The notes: generated by a model from the letters alone, not told the origin. A stretch of 64,000 nucleotides of DNA from Mangifera indica (GCF_011075055.1 NC_058137.1:25467463-25531462); one strand, 5' to 3'; numbered from the stretch's first letter, positions 24,336 through 37,571 are shown. A program made the numbers and translations.

Positions 24336-27300
24336 AACAATATTAATTAAAAGACAAAATTTTACCTGAATTTCTTTTGTAGTAGAAGCAAATTGTCATT
24401 TGAGAATTATATCTTTGAAACCCTAAAAATATCTTCATCATTATATATATGCTTTAATTATAAAAAGTATGTATATGATGATGTTGATCTAACACAAGAA
24501 ACACCATATATGAGCAAAAACAAATCAGCTTTAATCTGTAAAAGCACTACCAAATTCTTGATTATGAGTGTGTGTATGAACAGTAACAACGGCAGTTCTT
24601 TAATAAAATTTTAACAGGACACCTGTGAAAACTTTCATTTTCAAGGCAAAATGTAAACCCAGAAACTTACAAATATAATGGTAGAGCACAAGTTGAAAAA
24701 TCAGATAAAGTTTATGCTCCATTTGCACGCTACGCCAACTGTTCAATTCCAATCGACAAGGACTGCTTTCATTGCACCATCAACATCATTCAAACGCGTG
24801 AATTTGCAAAGCCAAACAGCTAGCTAGCTAGCTAGCTTTCTCGAGAAAATTTTACTTTCAATGAGAAAAAAGAAAAAAGAAAGAAAATTGAAAACATTCT
24901 AATATCATTTTCTAGAGAAAGAAAATCCTGGCAAACCCATGTTTTGAATGTTTACTAAATAGCTAGCTCCAACAATTTGTCTCCTTAGAAAATGACTTCC
25001 CTGCAATCAATCAAGAAAGAGTTGAACAGCTTTTTAATGTTTTATTTATTTTGCGTGCATAAAAACAAACACAGATTTTTCCAACTTCATGTAAACCACA
25101 ATTTCAATGCTGACTACTACCATCTTTTTCTTCCATTAAATTCACATATTACTTACCAGAAAACTGACTTGTATCAACGCAATAAATGATCTATTTAAGG
25201 GTTTTGTTTATTTCTCTTCAAAAAAGAAATTTAATGTAAAACCTGCAGTTATTGTTAGCCATGCAGAAATTACACAGCAGTAAAGTTGCTACATATAATG
25301 CTGTGCAGCTTTTTTCATACAAGACGAAGGAAAGAAAACATGGATGTTCTGGTAAGACTGAAACAACAGTAAACTTCATCAAAATTAAAAATGTCAACTT
25401 CATCTTCACATTAGAAAATTTTTTGTCTCATCTTTTGGAACTTAACAAAGAATGTACGAGTGTAGTTTATTCTTATTAAAATAATGCTGTAATTTGTACG
25501 AGTAATTTCATTTCTAAGAACTGTGTTGTTCTTTTTTATTATTTTAATGAAAAATTTTATGTGAACTAAATTGTTTTTCTAAACCAAAACGATACATCAA
25601 TTTAGTAGAACATTTACTCAATTAAATAAGTAAATAATTTGATTTTAAAATATTATAAAAAAATTAAATCTTATATCTGTTCATATATATAATATTTTTC
25701 TTTTGTGACTTAAATGATACTGGATGCTTCCTTTATCTTCTTGTTCGTACTAACTGGTCAATCTTCTTGGATCACGAGTTGGCCTGCTCTCTCTGCGTGC
25801 CTGCTGATTGAATAAGAAAGGACGATTCATCAGAGTTTACAGCTTTAACTTTCACTGCAACCTTGAGAGTTACATTACATGCCTTAATAGTTAGTCCATT
25901 TTCATTCAAAGGGAAGAACCCTTTTTTCACCTTCATTTATCCTTCCCAATTATTGTTTTACTGGTAATTTTTTGATCATTCATAAAGTTGATTTATTAAG
26001 AAGATAAAATTGAGTTTTATATATATATTATATACCACTCTTATCATAATAGAAGATGATATTTATGTGGATTAACAAGATTACTTTTTATCAAGAAATC
26101 AATATTATTGTATAATCAAACTCTTAATTTTACAGAAACGACATCAAAGAGTTGATTATTTATGTCATCAATATGTAAAGTACCCAAGAATCCAAGTGGA
26201 AACCCTTTTATTCGAAAGCAGTATAAAGAATAGGACTTGATTCTCATGATTTTCCTAGCATGTTTAATTCATCTCCTATGATATTGGAGTTTTACTCCAA
26301 CTCTATTTCGTACCTTTTATTAGACAACAATTACTTCCTACCAAATTAGGTTATATAATTATTTACTTTTTATATAAGTAAAATTTGATTACAGTCTATA
26401 TTCATTATTGTATTATAAAATTTAAACTCTAGAAGTGAGCTGAAATATTTTATAAATGTCTTGTTTTTTCGATTGCTCACACGAAATCACACATTTGATT
26501 CCGATCATCATCCTTAGCTTATACTTATGATTGATAAATATTTTCGCATCAACAAGTGTACTATTGAATAAGACTTAATTTGGGATTATTTCTATAAATA
26601 TTTGTAAAAGCTAGAGGAAAAGAAATCCAAATGCAGTTTGTTCTTATCATTAGATATTACCAAAATATATTTTTTAAGATTCTGACATGAAATTAGTTTT
26701 TTTTTCATACTTTTATAGCAAAAAATAAAAAATAAGTTTCTTAGGTTTTGGTTTATCAAAATTAATTTATAGGTTGCGCTTCATTTGTAGTGTAATTTGA
26801 TAGATATTAAAAAATAATCTGATTCCCGTTTTTCTTTTGTATTAAAAGATTACTGAGTAATCTTAATTTTGTTACAATATATTTATATCAAAATTATCGT
26901 GACCATTAATAAAAATATCTTTACTCTAAATTAAAGTTACCCTTTCATCATCGGTTACCATTCACATTGCTCCATTACCTACAACTATCTACTTATTACT
27001 TATAATAAAAAATTATCCAAATTAAATGTTTATGTAACATAATATTTTATATATAAAAATTAAATCAAGGAGTAATTTTAATAATAATTTTATGACATTT
27101 AAAAAATATTTTTGAATGAAAATAATATAGATTCAAAAAATGATTTTTAATAGTTTCTGAATTTACTTTATTTTTTAAAATTATATCACAAAATTGTTTG
27201 TGAAACATTTTAACTCATTCTATCAAATACATTTAGATTATATTTTTGTATTCTTGTTTTTAAAAATTAAAAAATATATATTTTAATTTATATAAAATAA

Positions 27301-28980
27301 TAAATACTGAGGAATGAAAGTATTAAATAGTTAGCGAAAATATAGAAAGAAGATGGGTGGCAGTGGGGCCAAGGGTCACATGGTCGGAAAGCCAGTAATT
27401 GCGCATCTAATACCCATCATCCATCATCTAATTTGACGACCCTACATAATCAACGCCCATGTGGTATCTACTGCCACATGTCCTTTCAGTACACGCATGA
27501 TTGTTTTTACCGTTATTGGCACCATTCCACTCACTGGATGTTGACCGCGTCAACTCAATCATCAAATATTTATTAATAATACTTTCCAATTTTAATAATA
27601 ATATTTTATTTCAATTAAAATATTATATAAATATTAAAATTTTCATCTGGAAAAATGAATGCTTGGTGACTAGTTGAACTTGAAAGAGACAAGACACACA
27701 ATCCAAAACTCCTATCTGTTTGTCTCTTGTAAGAGGGAGGGGTTTTGATGAAATCCACATTGAGCCATTGTCCTCCACAATTATTGTTTTGATTTTGGTT
27801 TTGGTTTTCTCTTCCATATTAATTTACCTGTTACAAATGTTTTGGGTTCAATAATCCGAAATTAATTTTCGGAAAAATCTCAAGAAATATTATATCATTT
27901 AAGTCGAAATTAGGGTTATAAAAAAACGAAGATGTTTTTCTCTAATTTCAATTTGCCCGTTACAAATGTTTTGGGCTTAACAATCTAAAATTAGTTTTCG
28001 AAAAAATCTCGTGACAAATTATAACATTTGAGTCGGAATTAAGGTTACAAATAAATAAATATACTTATAATTTGACTAAATTATTATTGAAATGAGCTAA
28101 AACTTACTATTAATCGATTGATGAGCATCTCACATATATTTAATTTTTTATCACTATTTTTTAATTATTTTGAAAATCCATATTAGGATACAAAAAAAAA
28201 TTTAAAAATTAGAATTAAATAAGTAATTGACTTAATCCTTCCAATAATTTATGTTTAATGATAAGAATCTTAATTGCATCCAAAATCATGACATATTATA
28301 TCAAAATAATTAATTAATTATAGTTCATGTTATTATTTTTAAATACCAATCATTATCAAATATTTTATTAAAAATAATAGAAAATTCAGATATAATGACG
28401 TCATCCTATGCATCATGTGGTTGATTTTTTGCTTAATTATAAAAATAATTAATTATTTGAATTTGGCTTTCAGTTTATATGCATCCAAACACAAAATAAA
28501 ATATTAATCTTCCATATCAAATTTATATTTTCTATTTGTTCAATTCAATAATACAGCATCCAATAATAAAAAAATATATAATTATTTGTTCCATCAATGC
28601 TATTAATTAATTAATTATTTATTTATTTATTTACCACAAAAAAATAATGAAAAAAATTCACACCTTGGAAAATAGTGAAAAATGTGGAGCATATCTTACT
28701 TTATAGTAATTGAAGATAAATAATAATAATCAATGAAATGTTGTTCATCCTCCAATGAGATTTCCAAGATCAAAATGCCTCACTGGCTTCCTAATTGCAA
28801 GACACAAATGCACATGGTCAATGTCCAAGAAATCTTTAATTTATTAAACAAATGTTTATTGACTAAGTACCAGAATAATCTTAGGTTAATTATCATTATA
28901 AAAAAACAAACTCTCACTTTCCCAATAACCATTTTATGTATTAAATTATTGCTTAATTTTTCAAGGCCAAGTTTGTCCCC
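24336..28980. other. Gene-poor AT-rich DNA with microsatellites
   Basis: No supported gene. Simple repeats: about five AGCT units at 24819-24839, and (TTAA/ATTT)n at about 28604-28634. Two similar stretches at about 27820-27920 and 27950-28050 (both with gttacaaatgttttgggttc or ...gcttaa and gtcg(g)aattagggttac-like words) form a diverged direct repeat. Remaining sequence shows nothing recognisable. Confidence 0.45.
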
Positions 28981-28986
28981 CGAAAC

Positions 28987-29310
28987 TAGGGTTGGATTCA
29001 AGTCAAACCGAATTTGAGCTCGAGAGCTCGAACTTGACTCGATTTATATATAGTTGAGCTCGAGTTCGAGCTCAAGCTCATTGAGCTCGTGAAAGTCAAG
29101 TTCGAACTTGAATCAGATTCAGTTCGATTCATTTTTCGTTATTAAAACGACGTCGTTTTAATGCATATTGGTCAAAACGATATTATTTTGTATCAAAATT
29201 TTTAATTGAAAAATTTGATGAGTAGCTCGAGCTTGTATAGGGTGACTCGTTTTAGGTTCGTTAGAGTCGAGTTCGAACTTAAATGAACTCGGTTCGAATC
29301 AAACCTTACC
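28987..29310. mobile_element. Small inverted-repeat element (ggttagattcgaatcgag family), copy 2
   Basis: The left end tagggttggattcaagtc and the right end ggttcgaatcaaacctta are inverse relatives. The interior is rich in gagctcgag words and contains the perfect 18-bp palindrome taaaacgacgtcgtttta at 29142-29159. No coding capacity. Confidence 0.65.
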
Positions 29311-29397
29311 CGAAACCACTTCTTATTATCACATCACATTTTTATGTTATTTTTTATTTTCAAATTTTACTAACCTCATTTTTATTTATTGTATTTT

Positions 29398-29495
29398 TCT
29401 GTTTAATAAAATAATATATATAAATAATAAATACAAATTATTATATAAATAATAATATATTATTATGTGATTGAATGATTTTGAATTAAATGAGT
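29398..29495. repeat. Half MITE of the aactatgtgtac family
   Basis: Contains the family's inner block ttattatgtgattgaatgattttgaattaaa with its outer part replaced by AT-rich sequence; the right half is missing. Confidence 0.5.
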
Positions 29496-29499
29496 TTAA

Positions 29500-30280
29500 G
29501 TAAAAAAAAAAAAAATGAAAAAGCCAAAAAAAACCTTTGAAAATTCTATAAAAATTAACAATGTATATAAAATTTGATTTTATTTTATGTGGCTTAAACG
29601 ACTCCAATGTGTTAACGCTCTATACTGCATTGACAAAATTTCTTTATATTATAGACTAATTCAATTGAGCATATATTTTTGATATATGAGAAAAAGACAA
29701 TTCTCCTCATAATACGTGTTTAATTTGAGTCACGTTAAATGAAAAATTACCAAAATGATAGATTAATATTACTTAATATAAAATACTAATATATTTAAAA
29801 AAATTTGACAGATATAAGTAATTATTATATTTGACTAGAGAGAATAAAAAATTACTAATAAATTATTTTATTAAAATGTCCTTAAGTATAATTATTTTAA
29901 AATATTTTTAATGTTACTTATTATATTAATTAAAAATAAAAATATTTCTATCATAAAAAATAATAAAGATATGATTGTAATAAAATATCTTCAAGTATAA
30001 TTATTTTAAAATATTTTTAATGTTCCTTAATAATATTTAAATAGGTAAGGAGAATATAGTACTCTAATTTCCCATTATATTATCTATAAAATAGAAGATT
30101 ATTCCCAATAAAATAGAAGATTATTGAAATATTTTATTACTTAATAAAACAAACAAAATAATAAATAATAGATTACATAAGTAATTTTTATATATTCCAA
30201 CCAAACAACTCTAAGTTAAATCATTATTGGTGTATCAATATTATATTAATTATATAATAAATGTTGCTTAATAAAATTAG
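29500..30280. other. AT-rich intergenic DNA
   Basis: No gene recognised. A short direct repeat (ttaagtataattattttaaa and relatives) occurs at about 29882-29915 and 29991-30025. Confidence 0.5.
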
Positions 30281-31310
30281 GGCATAAGACTTATTACTAT
30301 TGAAGGTTTGGTGTAATCCTAAACTCTTATCTATAAGATTTTAAAAATTCAAACATCAATTATTTTGTTAAAATTCTCTATTATGGTTAAGGATAAAATC
30401 GTCATTTATCAGTAATATTAAAAAATATATAATTTTATCCCTATTCCCCTTGGATTTTGAAAATTGATAATTTCCCCCCTAAACTCATATTTTTCATGTT
30501 TAAAAAATGACATTTTCCCTTCGTCTCTAAGGTTTCATATTTTTCAAAATCTCCTTCTTACAGTCACCCCTCAAATTTTGTGAAAGTTCATTCACCCCCA
30601 TACATTTTCAATTTGCTTCCTTCTTTTGATGTTATACCCCTCCGTCTCTGATTGCCTTTCTTCCCAAGATCTAAGCCGTTGTCAACCTCTCCCTCTCGAG
30701 TGGTTTCTCAACAAGGAAACCACATCGAAATTGAGCAAAAGATTCAATCTATTTCACACCGTTGTCGACCTCTCCTTCGGTGGTCGACAACAACGCAACC
30801 ATCTCTTTCTTTTGATTCATTGAATGGAAGCATGAGGGAGCACCAATTCGTTGAATCGTGCCGGCCAAAACCCTAATCATGTGCTTGGATCTCTCAACTA
30901 AAAGCCTTGACGGGCATTGGCTCAGTCTTGGGCTAGATGGTCAACTAGAGACGAGGGAAAAGGTTGGTTGGTCAAAGACAAAAGAGGTTGGTCTTGGGCT
31001 TTGCAAAACGTGAAGGAGAGGGGGTGAAACGTACAATTCAAAGCTTAAAGTGGGAGGTTGCAAGTAAAAAAATATATGAGAAAATGCAAAACCTAGGGTG
31101 GGGGTGAAATTGTCAATTTTCAAAAATCGGGGGAAACGAGAAAAATTATATAATTTTTAACACTATTATTAAAATGATAGTTTTATTTTTAACCCTAATA
31201 AAAAAATTTAACAGAAGGTAGATGATAGATTTGGTATTTGAGTTTTTAAAATCTTACGGGTGAAAATTTGAAAATACACTAAATTTGACGACAAAATTAA
31301 TGCCATGCCT
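30281..31310. mobile_element. Non-autonomous element with about 200-bp terminal inverted repeats (MULE-like)
   Basis: The left arm (30281-30480) starts ggcataagacttattactat; the right arm (31096-31310), reverse complemented, starts ggcatggcattaattttgtc. The arms stay alignable inward: taagattttaaaaattcaaa against taagattttaaaaactcaaa, then ttggattttgaaaattgata against a matching block ttttgaaaattgacaattt. The interior (30481-31095) is more GC-rich, with accgttgtcgacctctcctt; it has no transposase or known domain. Long terminal repeats around a unique core resemble a non-autonomous Mutator-like element; a clear 9-bp target duplication was not seen. Confidence 0.7.
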
Positions 31311-32639
31311 TAAGGAACCTGATTTGTCAATTATCATGTCTTAGAAGGTGAAAATTGATGAGACTCCAAAGAATGTTGAGGTACTAAATAAACAAATAAT
31401 GGATAACTTATGAGAAATATTTAGTACCATCTATTAAATTAAAGAGTCTAAACTTTGAGCCCTACTAACAATTATTAATAAATTAAGTGGGTTGAAATAA
31501 ATTAAACAAAAGGAGGCAGATACTATATTGAACTGCATTTAAGAGCGATAAAACATTTAAAAGGAAAAAAAAGGGGGTGTTAAAATAAAGAAATGGGGAA
31601 AAAAAAAAGACAGGAGTAGAGAGATGGAAAGTTGAGTAAGGAGAAGGCAAAAAAAGGTGAGTTTGGAGAAGGAAATAGATGACGAAAAGAAGTTGTTTAT
31701 TTCAAGTGAAGCAATAAAGAAAGGCAAAGAGAAAAGTTGCAATTAGGTCATTGTCAAAAGGTGTGATGGTGGCATATAAAGGATCTATCCAATCTCTTCA
31801 TCTCTCTAGTTCTAGGCACCAATGCCCCATCTCCTTAACTGCTTCCTTTCAACTATTTTTTTACTTACTAACAATCCCACTTTAACTTTCAAGTGAGATT
31901 TCACGACTTATAAAATAACCTAATATATATATATATCAATAAAATTATGTGTATAATTTTTATATGTAAATAGTAATATATCAACATATGATTAGATATT
32001 ATTTTATTTTTAATTTTTAATTATCTAATTATATACCATTTAATTTTGTTTATGGGGGCTATTGATATATATAAACTATAAGGTTCAAATATAATTTTTC
32101 TTTTTTATAGTTATGTGGTTTAAAGTAATTGTTGGAATCAAGTTCGATTATATCTCAAACTTGATCAAAAAACTTTTTAATTTGACTAACTCGAGCTCTA
32201 ACTTAAACTTTGTTTTAATATTATTAAATTAAACGCTACTTAGCTTAGCTTGGCTTTAATTACACCCTTACTAATAGTTTTTTGTTTAACATCTTTTTAT
32301 GTGTTTTTTTGATTGTAACACATTCAAATAAAATATAAAATATAAAAAAGTAAATAATTATTTTTGTATATATGTCAATTAATAGGCCAGTAGAGGAAAA
32401 AAGTATTAATCATTAGTTAGCGACATAATAATAATAAATAATGAAGAATAAAGAGTTGATGATAAATTCAATCATGTGGGAGTTCAAAGTAGGATAATAA
32501 AAAAAAGGGGATTTAGAGGACGTCTAATAAAAGGTAGGCATGAAAGAGAAGTTTTGTAATTGGTTAAGAGAAATAAATAAAATGACTAAGAAAGGTAGCA
32601 AATGGGATGGTAAAAACCAGAAGGAAAGTGAATGAATGT
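31311..32639. other. Intergenic DNA upstream of the TCP gene
   Basis: No gene supported. A half MITE of the aactatgtgtac family lies at about 31930-32045 (aataaaattatgtgtataat). A fragment with gatcaaaaaactttttaatt and actcgagctc words at 32130-32270 resembles decayed members of the gagctcgag-rich repeats. Confidence 0.45.
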
Positions 32640-33758
32640 GAGGAAGGAGAGCGCTTTGGTTTGTTTTGTTGTGTTTGGGTTGTTTGTTTTATGGAGTAGT
32701 AGGGCATAGTACAAAGAACAGCAGAAAACGCAGCGATGAGATCACAGGTACTTTAATCTCTTTTCTGACCAAACACTGCCACACTTACCACTTTCATCAT
32801 CAACCCAGCTCCTTCTTATAGCCTAGAACCACCAATTCTCTTCCCTCTTCCCTCTCCCCTCTCTACTCTACCTGTCTATCTAAGTACTCTTCTTTATTCC
32901 ACCTTCATCCTCTACAATTTAGCGTTTTCATTCAAATTAATGATGCAAATCTTGTAGGAAATTTCCCAAGAGGACCATTAGGGTGAGCCTTGGTTTGTGT
33001 TGGCGAAGTGGGTTTGTTGGTGTTTAGCCAATATCATTGCACCAGTTGATTTGGTTTGGTTTGGGTTGTTTAAGAGGACTCAATTACCAAAAGCTGATAG
33101 CAGAGAGAAGGAGAGAGATGGGTTAGGGCAGTTGGGTTTGCTTGGGGTTGTGGGTAGGTTTATTTTCAGTTTTTTCTAGGGTGACTTTCTATGTGTAGAT
33201 GGTTTGTGTTGGGGTGATGGAAGGGGAAATATTGAATGGCAGGGCCTTTTGGGAGAGGCAACGGCAACAACAAGAACAGCAGGAACAGAAGTATCAGGTT
33301 TCAGTGTGGTGGCAGTTGCACAAGCAACAAGGGCAAAACCAAAACAAGTGTTGTAATACTATTAAAGAAGCATCAACAACCACCACCCATTAAGCTTAAG
33401 TTTACTTTTCCATTAAAAACTGGAACAGGAAAATCACCACATCCTGACTCTGGATCCTCAAAGGAATCATCATCATCATCAACATCATCTTCATCTTCAT
33501 CAGCAGCAGCAGCAGCAACCTCCTCCTTCTCACCATCCATATCAGCAACTTTTCAATTCAACCTATGTAGACCAACAAGAAGAAGAAGCAGATGAAGAAG
33601 AAACTGAACCAGAACACCAGAGCCAACACCCCCAACAAAACCAACATTTCATTCCAAGATTAGGCTTAGATTCACAGCTCCAACAACAACAGCAACAACA
33701 ACCCCAGAAAAAGCGCTCTTATTTCCCATCTTCTTCTGAAATCCAATATGCAAGAAAA
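32640..33758 (+). promoter_or_regulatory. TCP gene promoter end and long CA-rich 5' leader
   Basis: Region before the TCP start. A CT-rich tract at about 32840-32890 and a possible leader intron (donor gtacttt at 32748, acceptor cttgtag ending 32957) are visible. From about 33240 the sequence becomes rich in CAA/CAG/TCA triplets and contains upstream ATGs, including a 119-codon frame (33236-33595) that ends before the main start. The frame that continues into the TCP protein is open from about 33417, yet has no ATG before 33759. Upstream frames could damp translation; the transcript start is not known. Confidence 0.45.
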
Positions 33759-35036
33759 ATGGCAGAGAGTCAGAATCAAGCAACGGCAACAACGTCAAGA
33801 TTGGGGATAAGAAACAATAGTGGAGGCGAGATCGTTGAGGTCCAAGGAGGTCACATTGTTCGCTCAACAGGAAGAAAAGACCGTCACAGTAAAGTTTGTA
33901 CTGCAAAAGGTCCTAGAGACCGCCGTGTTCGGCTCTCTGCGCACACAGCCATTCAGTTCTACGATGTTCAAGACCGCCTTGGTTACGACCGCCCCAGCAA
34001 AGCCGTAGATTGGCTTATAAAGAAAGCAAAATCTGCCATTGATGAACTTGATGAATTACCTCCATGGAATCCAGAAACTGTAACTACTACTGCTACTACT
34101 AAAACAAGAAACTCTCAACAAAATGAAACAACAAATCAAGATAGAGACTTTCAGCTTCCCCGGAGTTCTGGAGCTGTAATGGGTGGTGGTAGTGGCAATT
34201 CTGATGTTCAAAATCTTCATATGGTTGAAAATCCAAACGAAAGTTCGAGTTTTTTACCTCCATCCTTGGACTCAGATTCAATTGCTGATACAATCAAGTC
34301 CTTCTTTCCAATGGGTGCTTCAACTGACACACCTTCTTCATCTATTCAGTTTCAGACTTACCCACCAGATTTGCTTTCGAGGACTACAAGTCATAGCCAA
34401 GATCTAAGGCTTTCGCTCCAGTCATTTCAGGAGCCAAATAGTATTCTTTTACAGCATCAACCACATCATCAAGCTCATTCTCGACAGCAGCATCCGAATG
34501 AGCATGTACAGGTTTTGTTCTCCGGAACAACCCCACTGGGCTTTGATACTTCTTCTGCTGGGTGGTCTGAAACTGAGCAGCAGCATCACCATCACCACTC
34601 AGCTGAAATGTCCAGGTTCCAGAGAATGGTTGCTTGGAATAACAGTGGTGGTGCTGTTACTGGTGCCAGTGGAAGTGCTGGTCGTGGTGGTGGAGGAGGC
34701 TTTATGTTTAATTCACTACCAACACAGCCACCACTGCAGCCGTTATTCGGCCAAAACCAGTTGTTTTCATCTCAGAGGGGACCCCTTCAGTCCAGCAACA
34801 CGCCTCAAGTTCGTGCTTGGATAGACCATCCAATTACTCTTACCAATGAGCACCAACATCGACATCAAATTCCTTACCAAACGATCCACCCATATGCGAT
34901 ATCCAACACTGGATTTGCCTCTTCTGTTGGCGAATTCTCTGGATTTTGCATTCCAGCACGAATTCAAGGCGAAGATGAGGAACATGATGGCATTCACAAC
35001 AGACCATCCTCTGCTTCCTCTGATTCTCGCCATTGA
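33759..35036 (+). CDS. TCP4: CIN-class TCP transcription factor, TCP4 clade
   Basis: Single-exon, 425-residue nuclear DNA-binding protein of the CIN branch of class II TCP factors, which limit cell proliferation and promote differentiation in leaves. The segment [20 protein letters not shown] precedes the non-canonical bHLH TCP domain (about 38-97), which has the basic stretch [20 protein letters not shown] and the helices [20 protein letters not shown] and [16 protein letters not shown] His-run lies near 273, and QRGPLQSS is the peptide read from the miR319 site. The C-terminus [19 protein letters not shown] ending [10 protein letters not shown] is diagnostic of the TCP3/TCP4/TCP10 group. 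The ATG was chosen because MAES...SRLGIR directly before GGEIVEV matches TCP4-clade starts. TCP4 is the closest name; TCP3 or TCP10 co-orthology cannot be excluded. Confidence 0.93.
   Translation: MAESQNQATATTSRLGIRNNSGGEIVEVQGGHIVRSTGRKDRHSKVCTAKGPRDRRVRLSAHTAIQFYDVQDRLGYDRPSKAVDWLIKKAKSAIDELDELPPWNPETVTTTATTKTRNSQQNETTNQDRDFQLPRSSGAVMGGGSGNSDVQNLHMVENPNESSSFLPPSLDSDSIADTIKSFFPMGASTDTPSSSIQFQTYPPDLLSRTTSHSQDLRLSLQSFQEPNSILLQHQPHHQAHSRQQHPNEHVQVLFSGTTPLGFDTSSAGWSETEQQHHHHHSAEMSRFQRMVAWNNSGGAVTGASGSAGRGGGGGFMFNSLPTQPPLQPLFGQNQLFSSQRGPLQSSNTPQVRAWIDHPITLTNEHQHRHQIPYQTIHPYAISNTGFASSVGEFSGFCIPARIQGEDEEHDGIHNRPSSASSDSRH
34775..34795 (+). promoter_or_regulatory. miR319 target site in the TCP coding sequence
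   Basis: gaggggaccccttcagtccag, at the place where CIN-TCP genes carry their miR319 site (codons for QRGPLQSS). Its 3' half ccttcagtcca pairs with the 5' part of miR319 (uuggacugaagg). This predicts post-transcriptional cleavage. Confidence 0.88.
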
Positions 35037-37238
35037 TTGACCTTAATACCATAATCCTTTCCCTCTTACAGGTCTTTCCTTCAAATCCCACTTTTAAAAT
35101 TTTGTTCTTTTCAATGGTTATTAACAATTTTTACATAGCTTTTGATTTTAATCATCTTTCAGGTCTTCTTGAATCTTTACAGAGAGATTGATATGGGAGC
35201 CGATGCAATGGATTGCAGACCAGTTAAGAGGGGAGATTTGGGATCAAGTTTAGTTCAATGGCCTTAACTGTGGAAGAAGAGATCTGGATGGATTTCAGGT
35301 TTTTTGTTCCTCGGTTCTTTAGCTTCTATAATTTAGTTGATTATGTTTGTATCCTGCTTTTGAGTGAGCTCTTAGAGTTCAACCATGTTTGTTCTCTGTT
35401 GGTTTTCTATGTGTTCATGATGCCGGACTTTTATGTGTTTTTGTGTTTTCTTTTTATTTGCTAGTTTGCTATTAAGAAACATATTTGGTTTGTTATAGTG
35501 TTGATTGTAATTTTGCCCAATTGGAACAAACGCAATCCGCATAATCTGGCAGTGTCTTAATGATTCTAATGAAATAGGGGTAGCCACAAAACAACTGATA
35601 CAGAAAATTTACAGGGGTTTTTACTCAGTTCAGTCATATGTTATTTTTGATCTGGTAAAAAATGAGAGAAGCAAATTAAGGTCTTTTCCTTTGTTTAGAA
35701 ATGGTCCAATTCTCATTAGATGATAGAGAGAGTTCTGTTTGTGATTGGTTTGATGATGTTTTTTTGCTTTTCCAATAGAACTCTTTCATGCCACAACAAC
35801 TTCCTTAACCTGCAAAAAGAACTGAAATAATACTGGTCTTTTACATCTCTTTCATGCTCATGTTTTTTGGGAAAATGCATTGAGAAGTCATTTTCTGTGA
35901 ATAGATGAAGTTGCTGGAGGAGTGAATTAAGGTTTTTCCAGAATTTCTTCTTCTCTGAAAAAGATTGAAATATTTTCCAAATTTCCTTATCCTTGTTTTT
36001 GTGGTATCATACTATCATTTACTTTTTATATGGCTGCAACTTAGCAGCTGCTTAAGTTTGCTTGGCAAATACTAAATGGGAAAGAACTAGTCAGGAATTA
36101 GAACCCAATACACGCTTTAGTGGACGTTGAATTGGGAATATAGTAGTCCTTAGAATCTAATCCTTGCATTGCCAAATTCCTTAGAATCTGAATCCTCGCA
36201 AACTTGCCCTTTTAATTAAGAGTGTAGAGCTATTACATATACAAAAAAAATAAAAGTTATTTTTAGTGTTAAGACCAGATTGTGGAGGAATCTAAGGTCA
36301 TGATCTTGTAATGAATGAGCAAGCAAAGATTATTTTAGAAGAAAGACCAAGTGGGGTTAAGTGGAGTACATCTGCAGGAGGAACTATGGAAGGGGAATGG
36401 GATGAACACAAGTTCAATTATGGAAAGAATACATTATACACAGATAGATACCACCACCAATATGATTCTTGTCCATCTGTAAATCTGAGTGCCTAATAAA
36501 AATCTATCAAAGTCTAGCTGGAAACTTTTATTTTTTGTAGGATAAAAAACAAAAAAAAAAAAAAAGAGAAGGGGGAAAAACTCTCAAGCTTGCTTACACA
36601 AGCGATGGTGACTTCTGCTTTAGGGTGGTGGATACTTCTTTATGGTTGGTTGATTAGCATTACTCCAACAAAGGCCTTACAGGTTTACACAAACATTACA
36701 GAAGATTTTTTGGCTGGATGATACTGAGGAAACTGTACAACACCTATAGGAACCAGAGGGCCCATCATTAATTGCTCAATATATTCCTTGTTTCTTAAAT
36801 GAAAGCAAAATTTAAATTTGGGATTTGGCACAGATACCAGTCTGCATGATAAGAATATGATTATTAGTGCATATTTAAGAAGCATCTCATGAAGGGAAAA
36901 AAATTGCAGAGTTTCTTGGGAATATGTACTTGAGGTTACTAAGAAGATTGAAATAGAATTATATATCGTCTGATAATTAAAACATATAAATAGTGAGATG
37001 AAATATAAAATTTGCTGCAAATGCTTCTGCCACCTGTTTTTTTTTTTCACTCCTTGATCTTATTTAGCATTTGGATCCTTGTTGAAAGTACAACAAAATC
37101 TTGTCCTCATTGAAGAATCCAAACCACGGAGATTCAGCGTTTCCCATCATCATGCACAACATTGAATAAGTTACAGGCACTAGTTTCGATAGGCAATCAG
37201 TAATTTCACATGCATTATGTATGTATGTGAGTGAAAAA
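35037..37238. other. TCP 3' region and intergenic DNA before the IQD gene
   Basis: The first few hundred bases are probably TCP 3' UTR. The rest shows no supported gene; frames at 36311-36496 and 36685-37050 (-) have no recognisable domain. A poly-A run is at about 36548-36563. Convergent with the IQD gene. Confidence 0.5.
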
Positions 37239-37571
37239 AATTCCACACCAATCCAAGAATCCAACTGAGCAAAAAGCAAAACACAAATCCAAAACGGGGC
37301 CTATAAATTTTTGTCACTCATTTGCAAGGTGCTATTGAGTCTCTTGGGCAGCTAGGTATGTATGTATGTATATTTACATGAACTTGCAATTGAAGATAAA
37401 ACAATCCAAGATATCAGAAGATTTGTTCTATTATTTCAAACGCTTACAGAAAAAAATTTCACACCAATCCAAGAATCCAACTGAGCAAAAAGCAAAACAC
37501 AAATCCAGAACGGGGCCTATAAATTTTTGTCACTCATTTGCAAGCTGCTATTGAGTCTCTTGGGCAGCTAG
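37239..37571. repeat. Direct duplication of the IQD gene's 3' end
   Basis: About 117 bp at 37239-37355 recur at 37455-37571 with only a few differences (for example ccaaaacggggcc against ccagaacggggcc). The second copy contains the stop and last seven codons of the IQD protein plus 3' UTR; the first is an untranslated echo 216 bp further downstream in the IQD transcript direction. Confidence 0.88.

Noticed and set aside
30626..30876. Overlapping frames in the core of the 30281-31310 element
   Set aside because: Two frames are open at once, neither shows a domain; could be captured host sequence but not supported as a gene.
33236..33595. 119-codon frame rich in Ser and Ala before the TCP start
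   Set aside because: Low-complexity CAG/TCA sequence in a different phase from the TCP protein; treated as a leader upstream frame, not a separate gene.
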